A DNA stretch of 64,000 nt, from positions 86,010,501 through 86,074,500 of the forward strand of contig CM075674.1 of the NCBI GenBank assembly GCA_037962975.1, given 5' to 3'. Position 1 is the stretch's first letter; each line of letters begins with the position of its first letter. Position numbers and translations under genes: made by a program. The notes under the pieces were generated by a model that was not told where the DNA came from, did not search any database, and saw only the letters and a list, made by a program, of their open reading frames with translations. This DNA comes from Clitoria ternatea. Taxonomy: Eukaryota; Streptophyta; Magnoliopsida; Fabales; Fabaceae. Of this stretch, positions 21,830-32,927 are shown in pieces.

Positions 21830-23803
21830 CTCAGCAGAACCTATCCAGACTGAGTTCTTTCTCTCACTCAGACTTCCTGCTTGGTAAATTTATTCCGAAT
21901 CCGAGTCTTCACTCACTCGAAGTTCCACTCGGTTATACCTTTCAGAAATCGACTTTCCACCTATTGGTTACTCACTCGGAACTGATTCTTCTTGAAACAC
22001 TCGGTCAGATTTCTCTTCCTTGGAGGTGACTCAGTCAGAGTTGCCTCACTTGGATTCACTCATAAAGTATCTCACTCAGCAGAATCTCCCTGAAACTGGC
22101 TCAAGGCACACAGGTTTTCCACTCAACAAGATAATCCTGACCAACCCATCATTCACTCGGTAGTTCACCCTCACACCGACTCATCTTGCTTGGTTTTCTA
22201 CTCGGCAAAATCAATCAGAGCTGACTCGTCTCTTACTTGGCCTTTCACTCGGTAATATATTCCAAATCCGAGTCATTTCTCAATCAGTCTTTCACTCGGC
22301 AACTTCACTCAAGTCTGAGTCATTTCTGATGGTTCTCACTCGATTAAATCATTCCAAACCTAGTCTTTTCTCACTCGGTAATTTACTTCAAAAACCGACT
22401 CCTTTTTTTTCTCACGAGGGAAGTTATTCCAGAATACTTTTGGACAACACATCATAAATCCCCATAGGTGCCAATCCCCCCACTCGGAGTTACACCCTCG
22501 GACTCCACCATCAAGTTCTATTCGGCATTACTCTACCTCTCATCGCTCGGAGGAATTCACTAAAATGTCTCACTCAGACCTAATGAAATCTTGTCCACTT
22601 GGATTTATTCAAACTCCACACCACTCGGAGGGATTCACTAAGTAAAGTCTTACTCAGACTTATTTCATACTTAGCCACTCAGAATACATGTTACCTTATT
22701 CACTCGGAATAGGTACCCTTAATCAATCGGAAAATACATATAACATCGTTCACTCGGAATATGACTCCCAGAGTATACCTCAATCAAAACCATCATAACC
22801 CTTCTTCCCTCAGAAGAGGTTCACTCGGATTTTACCACTCAGGAGCATTTAAGTCCTTCCCCACTCGGGGTTCACTCGGCTATTCATCTCTTAGCAACAC
22901 ATAGACTAACCTTTCTCAAAATACGTTTCACTCGAAATCCTTTAAGGCCTTCACCACTCCGAAAAGGAGTCATAAACATAAGCCTCACTCAAAAATAGAT
23001 CTAAGCCTTATATATATTCTACTCGGAATGGGCTCCCATCACTATATTCCACTCGGAATTTTATATTCGGGGGCATGCCACTCAGGACAAGTTACACTGG
23101 GCTCAGATATGCCCCTACTCGGAACTCCACTGCCCAAAATACCACACTTGGAGACCTTTCTACCCAGAATGCTATCCCCTTCCTCACTAGGGAGGTCCTG
23201 ACTTGGACAGACTCACTCAGATTACACTCAGAAATTCACCTCATCTTAGATTTCTTTCAAAACTCCCCACTCGGACGGAATTCGTCCAGGATCTCACCTG
23301 ATCCTCATCATACTCAGCTCGGAAATTCCACTCGGATATATCCCTGACTGAGTCCCTTCACTCGGAAATATTGATCACTCGGAGTTATATTCATTTCGAA
23401 GTCAGTCTGCCTCTGTTTAAGTACTTCCCTTGGGAATGACATTTGGTTCCATCCACACGGAATTCACTACTCAGAACTATCTCGGTCTGAGTAGTACACT
23501 AAGTTTTTCTTCGTTCTGAAATTACTTCTCTCGAAACGTTTCACTCGGAGACATGTGACTCGGAAATTAGTCATTCGAAGACACTTGACTCGGAATTTTC
23601 ACCCAGAAGTGGTTCTCTTGAACACACTTCACTCCAAATGTCTCCGAAGCCAGGATTCCACTCGGTAGTAGCCCTCTCGGTCATGTTTTACTCGGAAAAC
23701 ATAACCTTACACTCGGCATTTCAACCTTCAGTCGGAATTTCTAATCCTTCACTCAGAATTTCTCTCTGTCACTCAGAACAGATCCCTTCTTCACTCGGAA
23801 TTT
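21830..23803 (+). repeat. CACTCGGAAT word array
   Basis: About 2 kb in which (T)TCACTCGGAATT and variants (CACTCAGAA, CACTCGGTA, GACTCGG) recur dozens of times with irregular 15-40 bp spacing. The intervening sequence is low in similarity, so this is a dispersed-word array rather than a simple tandem repeat. Short ORFs here (23075-23347, 23638-24096) only translate it. Confidence 0.9.
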
Positions 23804-23977
23804 GCATAATACCATTAATGGTCTATATAATTTCCATAATCACACACAAAAATGAAATTTTTGAGATATCACAGACCATCTACAGGGTATTTATTCACTT
23901 ATTCTTACTTACAAACTTTCCATACTTCAAAATTTACCAAATAAGACTGCTACTAAAAACAGGGATGTTACAATGTG

Positions 23978-24265
23978 TCCCTGTCTCCACCTCGTCTTGG
24001 ACATTTATGAGTAATGGAGAGGTTAATAATGGGTCAAAGGCTGAGGTCAATACTTCATCAGAAGTCAGCTCTCTAGATCTTCATTTTTCTCTTTAAATTC
24101 TTTACTTTTTCACTGCAAAACTAGAGAAAATTGATCAAGGGAAAATTATTTCCAACAACATCCATTTATTGAATTTAAAACCTAAATTTCTAACAAATGA
24201 AACTAATTTTTATTATTTTTACAAACTTTTTATTAAGGATTTTATTGTAAATTTAAGGACTAACA
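23978..24265 (-). repeat. 5' LTR of outer element, outer part
   Basis: Resumes the LTR after the solo insertion (TGTCCCTGTCTCCACC, compare 11487 onward) and ends GGACTAACA. It lacks the roughly 130 bp of ACGCTACGCGT-word sequence present at 11560-11685 in the other LTR, which is the main length difference between the pair. Confidence 0.9.
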
Positions 24266-24270
24266 TTGAG

Positions 24271-26790
24271 CGAATTTGTTCGATTCAGATTAGGTGATGA
24301 ACACCTATACACAAGTTAATAGTTAAAAGTTTTTTCATTAGTATTCATGATATTTGTTTTTATAATTATTTTTTATTATTGTTTAATATAATATTTGATC
24401 TTTATTGAAAAAAAGAAATTCAAAATAATTATTTTCCAAAAAAAATGATATTCAAAGGTTTAACTTGTGCAAATAAATCAATATATTTATTTTATAGTAA
24501 TTCAAATTTTAGTTTTTAGACTTTAATTTTAATGAATTAAATGTAAATCAATATTTTTACACTGTTAAATAATTATGAATCACCTTAGATATTACTTTTA
24601 ATTGTTAATTAATTACAATTAATTACAAATCATCTTAGATGTAACCTTTAAAATTTAGCACCTTTTAATTGTTTCATCAAGTTTTCATTTCTTTCAATAA
24701 AAATGATTCATTACACACACATATAATATTTTCCACTAAATAAATAAAATTGGGTTTCTTTAATCAAAATTATTGATAAAAATATAATCTAAATATATCG
24801 TTAATAAAATATTTTATATAAATAAATAAATATTAGATAGTGTTTATTAAACTTACAAGAACTTAGTCATGAGTTAAATGAATGGAACTAGAATAAGTTT
24901 GATTGTAAAAGAAATGAGTTGAATTGACTCACATACATTTCAACTTATTTGTTAATGAACCACCTTAATAAATAAATAAAAGTTTAGATAATTTTATCTT
25001 TTAGTTCTTAATATAGTAAGTGGTAATTAATTTTAACTTTAACTCTAAAATAGTTTTATTTCAGTTTCAATTAATAAAAGATAGTTCATATCAATATTTT
25101 TTATTCTATTTTGTATTTTTGTTTTACAATAAAAACAGAAAATAACGGTTTTGAAAGTGGGAATCCTGCTAAACTAAACAATCAATAACTTTCAAATCAT
25201 TTTTTAGACAAATGATCAAACTTAAATTTAATTTGAATAAATTTTTAATGAGTTGTGGCAAGTTAGATAAGTCTAACTTAAGTCCACTCGCTTTCATTAT
25301 AAAATTTTACTTGTTAAGGAGTAATAGTATCTCAAAAATAATTTTTCTCCCTCTCAAATTGATTTTAAAAATGAGAAAAAGTTATTGTGTTGTCCTATAC
25401 TGATCTATCAAGGACTGGTATGCAAGCTGATGTATCTTTTTGATCTGCCATAAAACCTACAAAAGAGCTTTAAGGGACTAAATTTTGGTCTTAAAGCTTC
25501 TTTGACACCTAAGTCAATGATAACAAAACAAAATATGATGTACGGGCTTAAGAACTAAGAGAACTTACCTTGTATACTAATGACATACTATTTATAGGTG
25601 ACATTATGGATGACAATAATTGCACTTGGGCCTATAAGTAATGATGTGTAACATGGTTCTATAAAGTTTTGAAACTTTTCCATGTTGAGGTGTTATGTCG
25701 ATATATGATATATGTCTATCATATGCATTCTATTTTTTGTTAAAAGTTGAGTTGAAGGGTTTCTATTTTTGTTTTTTTAGAAAGGTGTGAGGAGCATCAA
25801 ACATGCATTCAAAGTTATAATTCTTTATGATTTGTATGTGGGTTCAAATACCCCTTTTTATTCAGTTTTAATTAATTGGTTTGTTTGCTGATAAAAAAAT
25901 ATAGTAAGTCTTGTGATCCTACAATGAAATATATGAGTCTGGTTATGATGAAATAATAATGAATTATCAACAAAGTTAGACACAATTAGCAAATAGTTGG
26001 GTCCTTTTGAGCATGTTATTAGATATTCAAATCCAAACTTGTGTATAGAAAAAATTGTGAAGAGAAATAAGATCCACTTCGATGATTTTTATAAGAGGGA
26101 TTAGTCTTTGATTTTCAATTAAGGGACACTCTAGGGTTAAAAAAGTAACAATCAATCTCATAATTGAAAAATTAGATAGTAATATGCTTTGGAATTAGAG
26201 AGAATACATGAATCAGTCACTATTTTTGGGTAACCATAGTTACATGTTTTTATTTCTTCAAACTATGATGCACAAATACAATATGTAGGTAAGTATCTGA
26301 TACTGCCATGTAATTATCATTAAAATAAATAGGATGCGATACATGTAAAATGCACATCTAGATATACATAAATTTCATAAAACATATTGAATTTTAAGTT
26401 GAAATCCTAGAAATCCAAATAAAAAACATGATTTTTAAACATAACTAAAACTACACTAAATTTTGAATAGTTGTCTTCATAACTATTTATATATATCTTA
26501 CACTAGAATTTAGAACCGTTTTAAGCATTTAAATACTCAATGAAGAAGTATCAACAAAGTATTTGAGAGAATCAAACATGACACTTATCAGATACAGATA
26601 TGTAAGAATAATAAAAGTATCATTGCTTCATAGCCTCTAGGTATCTACCACTAGATTTTATAACTAATCCCTCTCCAATGTAGAGTATAGTCATTTTTTT
26701 AACTTCATACCAAACATACTCAATCTTAAGTAAATTCATTTTAAATATAAGAAAGTAAGAGTGGAAGAAGAGAACCATAACTTTTTAACA
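24271..26790. other. AT-rich intergenic stretch
   Basis: No credible coding region. It includes TTAATTAATTACAATTAATT-like low complexity near 24600-24630 and the LTR-promoter-like relic annotated separately at 25400-25700. The remainder shows nothing I can name. Confidence 0.6.
25400..25700 (-). repeat. Possible decayed LTR promoter region
   Basis: On the minus strand, CCTATAAATAG (complement of 25588-25598) is followed about 80 bp downstream by TGACTTAGGTGTCAAAG (complement of about 25500-25516). The latter resembles TGACTTGAGCGTCGGAG, found about 120 bp downstream of the TATA box in the Tat LTR (complement of 45050-45066). No target duplication or partner LTR was found, so this is a tentative relic. 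Confidence 0.35.
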
Positions 26791-26799
26791 ATATTAGTT

Positions 26800-27306
26800 T
26801 AATTTAAGCAACTAAGACAAGGTGACCCTCGCTCACCCTATTTGTTTTTTCTTTGCATGGAGCGTCTTGCTACCTTTATTCAAAATGAACTCAATAAAGG
26901 CTCTTGGGCACCCATCATAGTATCTAGAAACGAACCAAAAATTTCTTATCTTTTTTTACGAATGATGTACTTTTATTCACTAAAGCTACAAATGAGCACG
27001 TCATTCACTTGTTCAAGGTCGTGGACGATTTTGGTAAAACTTTTGGGATTCAAAATTAATATGTTCAAGTCAAAGGCATTTTGTTCCTCCTCAAAATGCA
27101 ATCACTTACACACTCTGACGGGAGTTAGTTTTACTACCAATATTGGCAAGTTTTTAAGGTTCCCTATTTTATCATGGAAGGGTTAGAAAGAGTGACTTTA
27201 GCTTCCTACTTTTGAATTTGTAAAAATAAGTTGGTTAGGTGGAAGTCCAATCTTCTCAACATAGTAGGTAAACTCACTCTCATTAATTTGATGTTCACAA
27301 TTATTC
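26800..27306 (+). pseudogene. LINE reverse transcriptase fragment
   Basis: From about 26812 the frame reads LRQGDPRSPYLFFLCMERL, the conserved block of plant L1 reverse transcriptase that precedes the catalytic FADD. The catalytic segment is ruined: the sequence at about 26945-26975 gives LF.NDV-like residues across a frameshift. The palm/thumb remnant runs to the solo LTR insertion at 27307. No upstream RT sequence is recognisable, so the copy is truncated at its 5' side. Confidence 0.8.
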
Positions 27307-27311
27307 CTACT

Positions 27312-28727
27312 GTTAGAACCAAGTCTCGTTTTATGAAAGAAAGACTATTAATTAACCAGACCCTAAGATTTGTTAATAACACACATCAAGGCATTTAAAA
27401 TAAAATGAAGTCTGCCAATGTGTTATCTTACTTAATAAATTAAGTGTTTCAGGATATAAATATTAAGCACGCAGGTTACAAATGAAAGAGGGGCTACATC
27501 AAAACAAGAGTCTGAGTTATAACATACAAGAAATTCCAAGAAAAGTCTGATTCCAAGTTTTGCTTAAAAAAGAATCTGATTTAAGTACGATCAGACCTTT
27601 GCTTTAACAATCAGACCTCAGACTTTTGAAGCAACAAGAACTTCACTTTAAGCTTGCAACAACCAACGTTCAAGATCCCGTCTGATGATGCTTTGAGATG
27701 TGGACTTATCAAGGAAAACTGCACTTATCATCAAAATAGGAAATGAGACAAAACAATGACGCACCCAAAGCCCTATTGTGAAGAAACCAATGTAACTACT
27801 CTACGCAACTCAAAAGCTGATGACAATCAGCTCTTATGTCAGAATACCTACAGAAGGTCAACTACATATACTTTGCATGCTCTGATTAAAAGAATAAAGC
27901 TACCAAAAGGACTTTTGCACTGAAAATATCAAAGAAATCCATTTTAGTGCGAGCCTTGATGATCCCTTTGCACCAGACCTTTTGCCCTCTTATCATATTA
28001 CCAAGGTTTGATGCTTATAAGAAGCTAAAGCTTCACAAATGGATCTATAATGGCTATGTGTCTTGATCAGATTTGTCAAACGGTCATTTTTAAGTGACCT
28101 TTAAATATGAAGAAATTCAAGTTGAAGAAAATCTTGCAATCAGTTTACAAAGTTCTCTTGTCTTTTAGTTCTTAAGCAAAAGCCTTCTTTATTGTTCTGT
28201 ATCTAGCAGACCTTGGTCTCTTTGCTTTCTTACTTAGTGTATCTGTTTATCACTTGTATCTTTTCATACACTAAGTTTTCAGAAACACCAAACACAATCT
28301 ATCTCTAAAATATGTAGTTGTGTAAAAGTATGGTGTGTCGTCAGCCTTTAGTTTCTATGGGAAACAATTTGGCCTGAAAAGACTTTTGAAAGAATACTTG
28401 GGTTTGAGACAGGAGTGACTTGTTGAAAGAATACTTAGGCTTTTAAGTCAGAAGTGGCTGGAGTCAAGAATACTTGTGGTACGATCTGGTGTAGTGATTG
28501 TAAAATGAGTTTTACAATAATGAAAATCCTTCTAGTTTGAACGGATTGGACATAGCTTCTGCATTGGAAGTGAACCAGTATAAATTCTTTATATCCATTT
28601 TTCCTTTCCTTGTTTGCTAACAAAAGTCTAATTGCTTGAACCTTAAAGTTTCATATTCTTGCAAAAAGTGTTCATAAGAGTCTGAGACTTATTCAATCCC
28701 CCTTTTAAGTCTGACTCTGAACCATCA
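27312..28727 (+). mobile_element. Solo LTR of a Ty1/copia (Sirevirus-like) family
   Basis: 1416-bp unit from TGTTAGAACC to GAACCATCA with a perfect 5-bp duplication CCTAC at 27307-27311 and 28728-28732. No internal region is present. It is homologous to the LTR at 60381-62012 on the other strand: both contain CAAGATTTGTT/TAAGATTTGTT followed by AACACACAT near the start and TTCAACCCCCC/TTCAATCCCCC near the end. It interrupts the LINE remnant. Confidence 0.9.
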
Positions 28728-28732
28728 CCTAC

Positions 28733-30345
28733 CTTATGTATGCATGTTTCTTAGGTGCCTAATTTGGTTTTCTCTAAATTAGATTCTATAGCTAAACATT
28801 TTTATGGGGCCGTAACTCAAGTCATTTGGTTAAATGGAATATATCATCTTCTCCCAAGAAATTCAATGGGTTTGGCATTAAAGAGGCTCACATGGCTAAT
28901 GTTTCTCTCCTAGGTAAGGTTATTTAGGCTTTGGCCCAAAATCATGACAAGCTTTGGGTGTAACTAGTCACTCAAAAATACAATATGCATAGTAATTTCC
29001 TTAAGTTTGAAGGTCATCTAGGGTCCTCATTTTGGAATTCAGTCTTGAAAGCCTTTTCCATCCTTAATCTTGGTTTTGTCTTCGAATTGGGAATGGTAGC
29101 TCATCCTCCTGGTTTAAGAATTAGGTAGAGGTTGCTTCACCGTTTAATCTTGTCCCCTTCATTCAGATCCAGGACTCTACATTAGCCATTAAAGATGTGG
29201 TGGAGAATGGTGACATGAAGTTAGATTTTCCCTACAAGATTTTTCCATCAACTATTTGATAAAAGACAAGAGAAATTTCTGTTGCTTGACTCTATTGTCG
29301 AGGATGGCATGGTCTGAGGGCAAAGCATCGATGCGGACAACCGAGAGCGGGTATGCATGGCTGAACTCCATCTCCAGATCGAGCATCCAGGGTCTTTAGT
29401 CTAGTGTATGGAAACTGAAAATTCCAGAGAAGTGAAAGTTCTTGATGTGACTTATTCTTTATCAAGTCGTTCCCTGTAATGCTTCGAGGTACCAGATGAG
29501 CGTTGCTTTAGATTTGGCTTGTGCTCGTTGTAACGTAGGGGTGGAAGATCTTCTTTACTATTTAAGGGACTACGGTTTTGCTAAGAGATTTTAACATCAC
29601 TTTGGTTTTCACTAATATCTTAATTTTTTCAATTTTGGGTCTGCCTCGAATTAGGTGTCACACTTCATCCAAAATTGAAATTCCTTGTTCTTTGTGGTGC
29701 GTTGGCAGGTTTGGCTTGATCAAAATAAAGATTGTTTTTTTGGGAGGAAGAACTTTACCCCGTGTATGGTGGCAAGGTGTTGGGTAGCTAGTAATAAACT
29801 CAAGTGGCTAGGGAACATGATGGTGAATGACTGTGTCTCTCATTTTGTGGCTTGGCCTACTCGAAATGAAGGTTGGTTGGCTATTAATGTGTATGCTAGT
29901 TTTTATGAGCATGGTAGGATATCTGGGCTTGGGGCCTCCTCAAGGATCACATTGGGGGTGGTTACAAGGGGTTCTTTGGCAAGATTCAAGCTTGTGATAA
30001 TTTTGCAGAGTTGATGGTCATTTTGAGAAGATTAGAGGTGGTTGAAGCCAATAGGTTCCATAAAGTTGTGTGTCTATCTAATTGTTTATATGCTGTGAAT
30101 TTTATTCTTCATAGTGGGGTGTTGTTTCGTCTCTTTGCTTCTTTGATTAGTTTCATTGACCGTATTTTAGTTAGGAATTTGGATTTTTCCTTAGTTCATG
30201 TATTGAGATAATGTAATTCGTGTGTGGATAAACTTGCTAGGATGAGATTCATTCAGGATGAGCAGTATAGAGTGATACATACTCCTCCCTTTAACTTATG
30301 GGGTCTTCTTTAGGATGATGTCATGGTGTCCTCCATGTGAGGTTG
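28733..30345 (+). pseudogene. LINE C-terminal part: zf-RVT and RNase H remnant
   Basis: Continues the LINE after the solo LTR. About 28800-28970 reads as the RT connection region (KKFNGFGIKEAHMANVSLLG). About 29070-29110 gives LRIGNGSSSSWF, typical of the zinc-binding zf-RVT segment. From about 29850 an RNase H-like domain appears (EGWLAINVYASFYEHG, later CLYAVNFILHS), in two overlapping frames (29685-30014 and 30011-30211). Many stops and frameshifts are present. The 3' end, about 30345, has TTGTTTATTTTCATTG followed by an A-rich stretch. Confidence 0.8.
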
Positions 30346-31771
30346 TAGTTTTTGTTTATTTTCATTGTTAAAAAACAAAACTAATTATATAGAATGATAA
30401 AGAACAAATAATCAAATAATGGTGTAATGAAGAATAAAAAAACGTTATAGGGCCTAAAAACGATGGTAACGGAGAATATTTTAGTTTTTCTTTTTTGTAC
30501 GCGTTAGATCAAATAATAGATTCTATTTTGCATTCTTATGTGATTTATTATTTCTTAGCGTGGGGATTTTTTTATGTTTACCCAAAAAGAAAAGCGTGAG
30601 GAATTTTCGTTTACTGCATTTAATTACATAAAATTATTTTAATTTTTTTAAAAAAATATTTTACTTGTTTTCTAAAATTTTTATTTCCTAGAATAGATAA
30701 AAAATTGTTGAAATGTTTTTTCACTTTTCAATTTTTTTTAAAGACTTCTCTATTTTTCTTAAAAAAATAAAAAACTCGATTTTCAGTTTTCTATAACTTT
30801 TTTTTTAATATTTTAAAAACAAACACATTTTTTTATTTTTCAATTTTTCAAGAATAATTTTTTATTTTTTTTAAAAAAATTGATGAACTAAACACCACCT
30901 TTATAGTCATAAGAAAAACAAAAATATCCTTCTATATATTTCCTGGAAACACGCGTACGCATGTTTCATTCTCCACGTTCCCTTTTTTCCTGCAAATCTA
31001 AATTTGATTTTCTTTCATTTGTTAGAATAATGATAAAATATAACAGTTTTAGGAAATAGGATGTCAAAAATTTCAACTCCGTCAAACGCTTTTGGCGCAT
31101 TTTTTTTAAAAGATTTGAATATGGACTTCTATACTTTATATCAATGTTACGCATCGACAAAATTATTAACATATTTAATGAACAAAATAACATTATAAGA
31201 TAACATATAATAACATGATATCATAGCAAAAGTTGGATAGTCATTTATCTTAAATAAATAAAGGATTATAATGCTGAATTTACGCTAGGACAATATGATA
31301 GAACAAAAAATGATAAATTTCTTATATCTTGTTGGTAAGAATATTATAATTTATTATATCTCATTTTTATTGTCAAGTTATGATAAATATTAACAATAGT
31401 TTTAATTTAATGGCAAAAATAATGATACAGTCGCCACTCAACGTGTAAATCTATAGATGAAGATTATTTTTCTTAATTAGTAATATGGAATTTAAATCGT
31501 TAAAACATAACCGTGTTAAAATTTGGTGAATTTTTTTTTCATTCACGTTTGCTACTAAAATCTATATTTTTTGTTTAGAAAAATAGTATAGAGTCAGCGA
31601 GGAGTTGGAGTTCTTATCCATCTCTAGTGGATTCCTGTTATCAAGGGAGGCATGTGTGCATGCCTCAACATTCTTCAACACCCAAAGCAAAGCGTTCAAG
31701 AAAGGGCAAAATCTAATCTTGAAAAAACAAGCTTTACCTCTAAGAAAGCGTGGAATTTCACATCTATATTA

Positions 31772-31944
31772 GAGGTGTTTGGTTTGCAGTTGGGAAAACG
31801 GAGTTGAGTTGAAATGAAAAATTTAAAAGTTGATATTAATTTTTCACGTTATTCGAGACAATCAAACTCCGTTGACTCGTAGGACCAAAAAACTCCTACA
31901 ACTCAACGGAGAAAACCTCCGTTCAACAAGAACACCAAACATGC
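31772..31944 (-). mobile_element. Tourist-like (PIF/Harbinger) MITE, copy 1
   Basis: About 173 bp with imperfect terminal inverted repeats (GAGGTGTTTGGTTT and, at the other end, complement GCATGTTTGGTGTT). A TTA-type duplication flanks it, degraded on the right side. Its minus strand matches 61711-61855 over most of the length: GTTTGATTGTCTCGAAT, GTGAA, AATATCAAC, AACTCCGTTT, CCCAACTG, AAACCAAAC. It has no coding capacity. Confidence 0.75.
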
Positions 31945-32837
31945 TTTTAATAGAGTTATTAACGGGTCAATCCCTTCTTTTTCATCAAAAATCATTACAT
32001 ACTGAGTGAGATAAGTTTGACCCCGTGAGTTATAATTTTTAACCCGTTTTGTTTTATTAGTATATTAATTCATTAAATCTAAAAAACAAAAGGAAAATTA
32101 TAATATTTTCAGTAGTAGTAAGTTGATGAGTTTATTAACTTAAAAATATATAAATAATTAAAATTAATATAAAACAATTTACTAAATTAAAAAACATGAA
32201 TTAATATATTACTAAAATGAAAAGTGGGTGAATGTTTATTAGTTAAGTGGAGAAAAAAGTCGTTGATTTATCAGATTAACCCGTTTTATCATGTCAAAAA
32301 CCTATCAAAATATAAACAGGTTAGACCAAATTTAATGCAATCATAAACTAAATTTTTTAACTCATCTTATTATTTTTGAACGGATCAATCCATCATACAC
32401 AACCCACTTTAATATCTGTATATATTACTATGATTTATTAGTTTAATAATCAATTATAAAATTAAAAATATCTAATAATCTAAATCAGTCAAACGAACAA
32501 ATTATTGTTTTATATTTATCAAATTACATTGGAAAAAACGTTAAGGTCTTTTCCCGTGATGAGTTATTCTGATTGGTGGGTAGGTAGCCCACTTGGTGTA
32601 CCATCCTTGAATAGAATGGTTGAACAAAGGTGTAAGCCTCACATCATTGCACGTTTGTTATAGGTCACGTTGACATATGAGCAACTACTACCCATTTTGT
32701 TTATGTGCATGAGAGGCATGGATGCATCCTCCTACCATTCTAAAGGGCCCAACCCAGGATAAACTAATGCTTATGCTGGGACAGACAGCTTGACAAAAAA
32801 AAAAATATGTTATGTATTTTAAACATAGAATTCTTAA

Positions 32838-32927
32838 GACCTTAAGTGGTAAAACAACTTTTAAAGTCAGTTTAAGAATCTGGGTTCAATCCCTACAATC
32901 CCTTTCCTCCTAAAAAAACAAAAAAAC
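32838..32927 (+). mobile_element. Short tRNA-derived SINE
   Basis: 90-bp unit flanked by a 14-bp duplication with one mismatch (CATAGAATTCTTAA at 32824-32837, CATATAATTCTTAA at 32928-32941). A box A-like CTTAAGTGGTAAAA is near the start. A box B-like GGTTCAATCC lies at 32883-32892. The unit ends in an A-rich tail (32911-32927). These are the marks of a Pol III-transcribed SINE mobilised by LINE machinery. Confidence 0.75.

Larger units (their letters stand above)
19123..23972 (-). mobile_element. 4.85-kb solo LTR, chromovirus (Tekay/Del)-like
   Basis: Unit with ends TGTAACACCC and GGGATGTTACA, flanked by the duplication ATGTG (19118-19122 and 23973-23977). The homologous uninterrupted site at 11479-11500 shows the clean pre-insertion sequence. 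No coding region and no internal terminal repeat are found, so this is a single LTR left by LTR-LTR recombination. Minus orientation is inferred: the minus strand starts TGTAACATCC like the chromovirus at 46808, and 19450-19490 read in reverse gives CTCACCCTTACTG...TATTTTCAG, resembling CTCACCCCTATTTG...TATTTTCAG at 48531-48560. Its length is large but known for this type of lineage. Confidence 0.8.
1677..24265 (-). mobile_element. Non-autonomous Athila-like Ty3/gypsy element with two nested insertions
   Basis: Outer LTR retrotransposon on the minus strand. It is bounded by 5-bp target duplications TTGAG (1672-1676 and 24266-24270). The plus-strand ends are TGTTAACCCC and GGACTAACA. Order along the minus strand: 5' LTR (24265 down to 18011, split), primer binding site, gag, protease, transposon-protein ORF, polypurine tract, 3' LTR (11869 down to 1677, split). 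No reverse transcriptase or integrase is found, so it must have been mobilised by a related autonomous element. Athila affinity is inferred from the primer site starting TGGCGCC, the gag type and the GGGAGGCAACCC leader-like word at about 15650-15665. Each LTR received one later insertion. The LTRs differ by an indel of roughly 130 bp plus many substitutions, so this is an older insertion. Confidence 0.85.

Noticed and set aside
23075..24096. Serine/leucine-rich ORFs 23075-23347 and 23638-24096
   Set aside because: Translate the CACTCGGAAT word array of the solo LTR; the second also runs across the insertion boundary.
32556..32640. C/D-type snoRNA suggested by GTGATGAG followed by CTGAT
   Set aside because: No terminal stem and no properly placed second box pair; the match is short and the surrounding island is unexplained.
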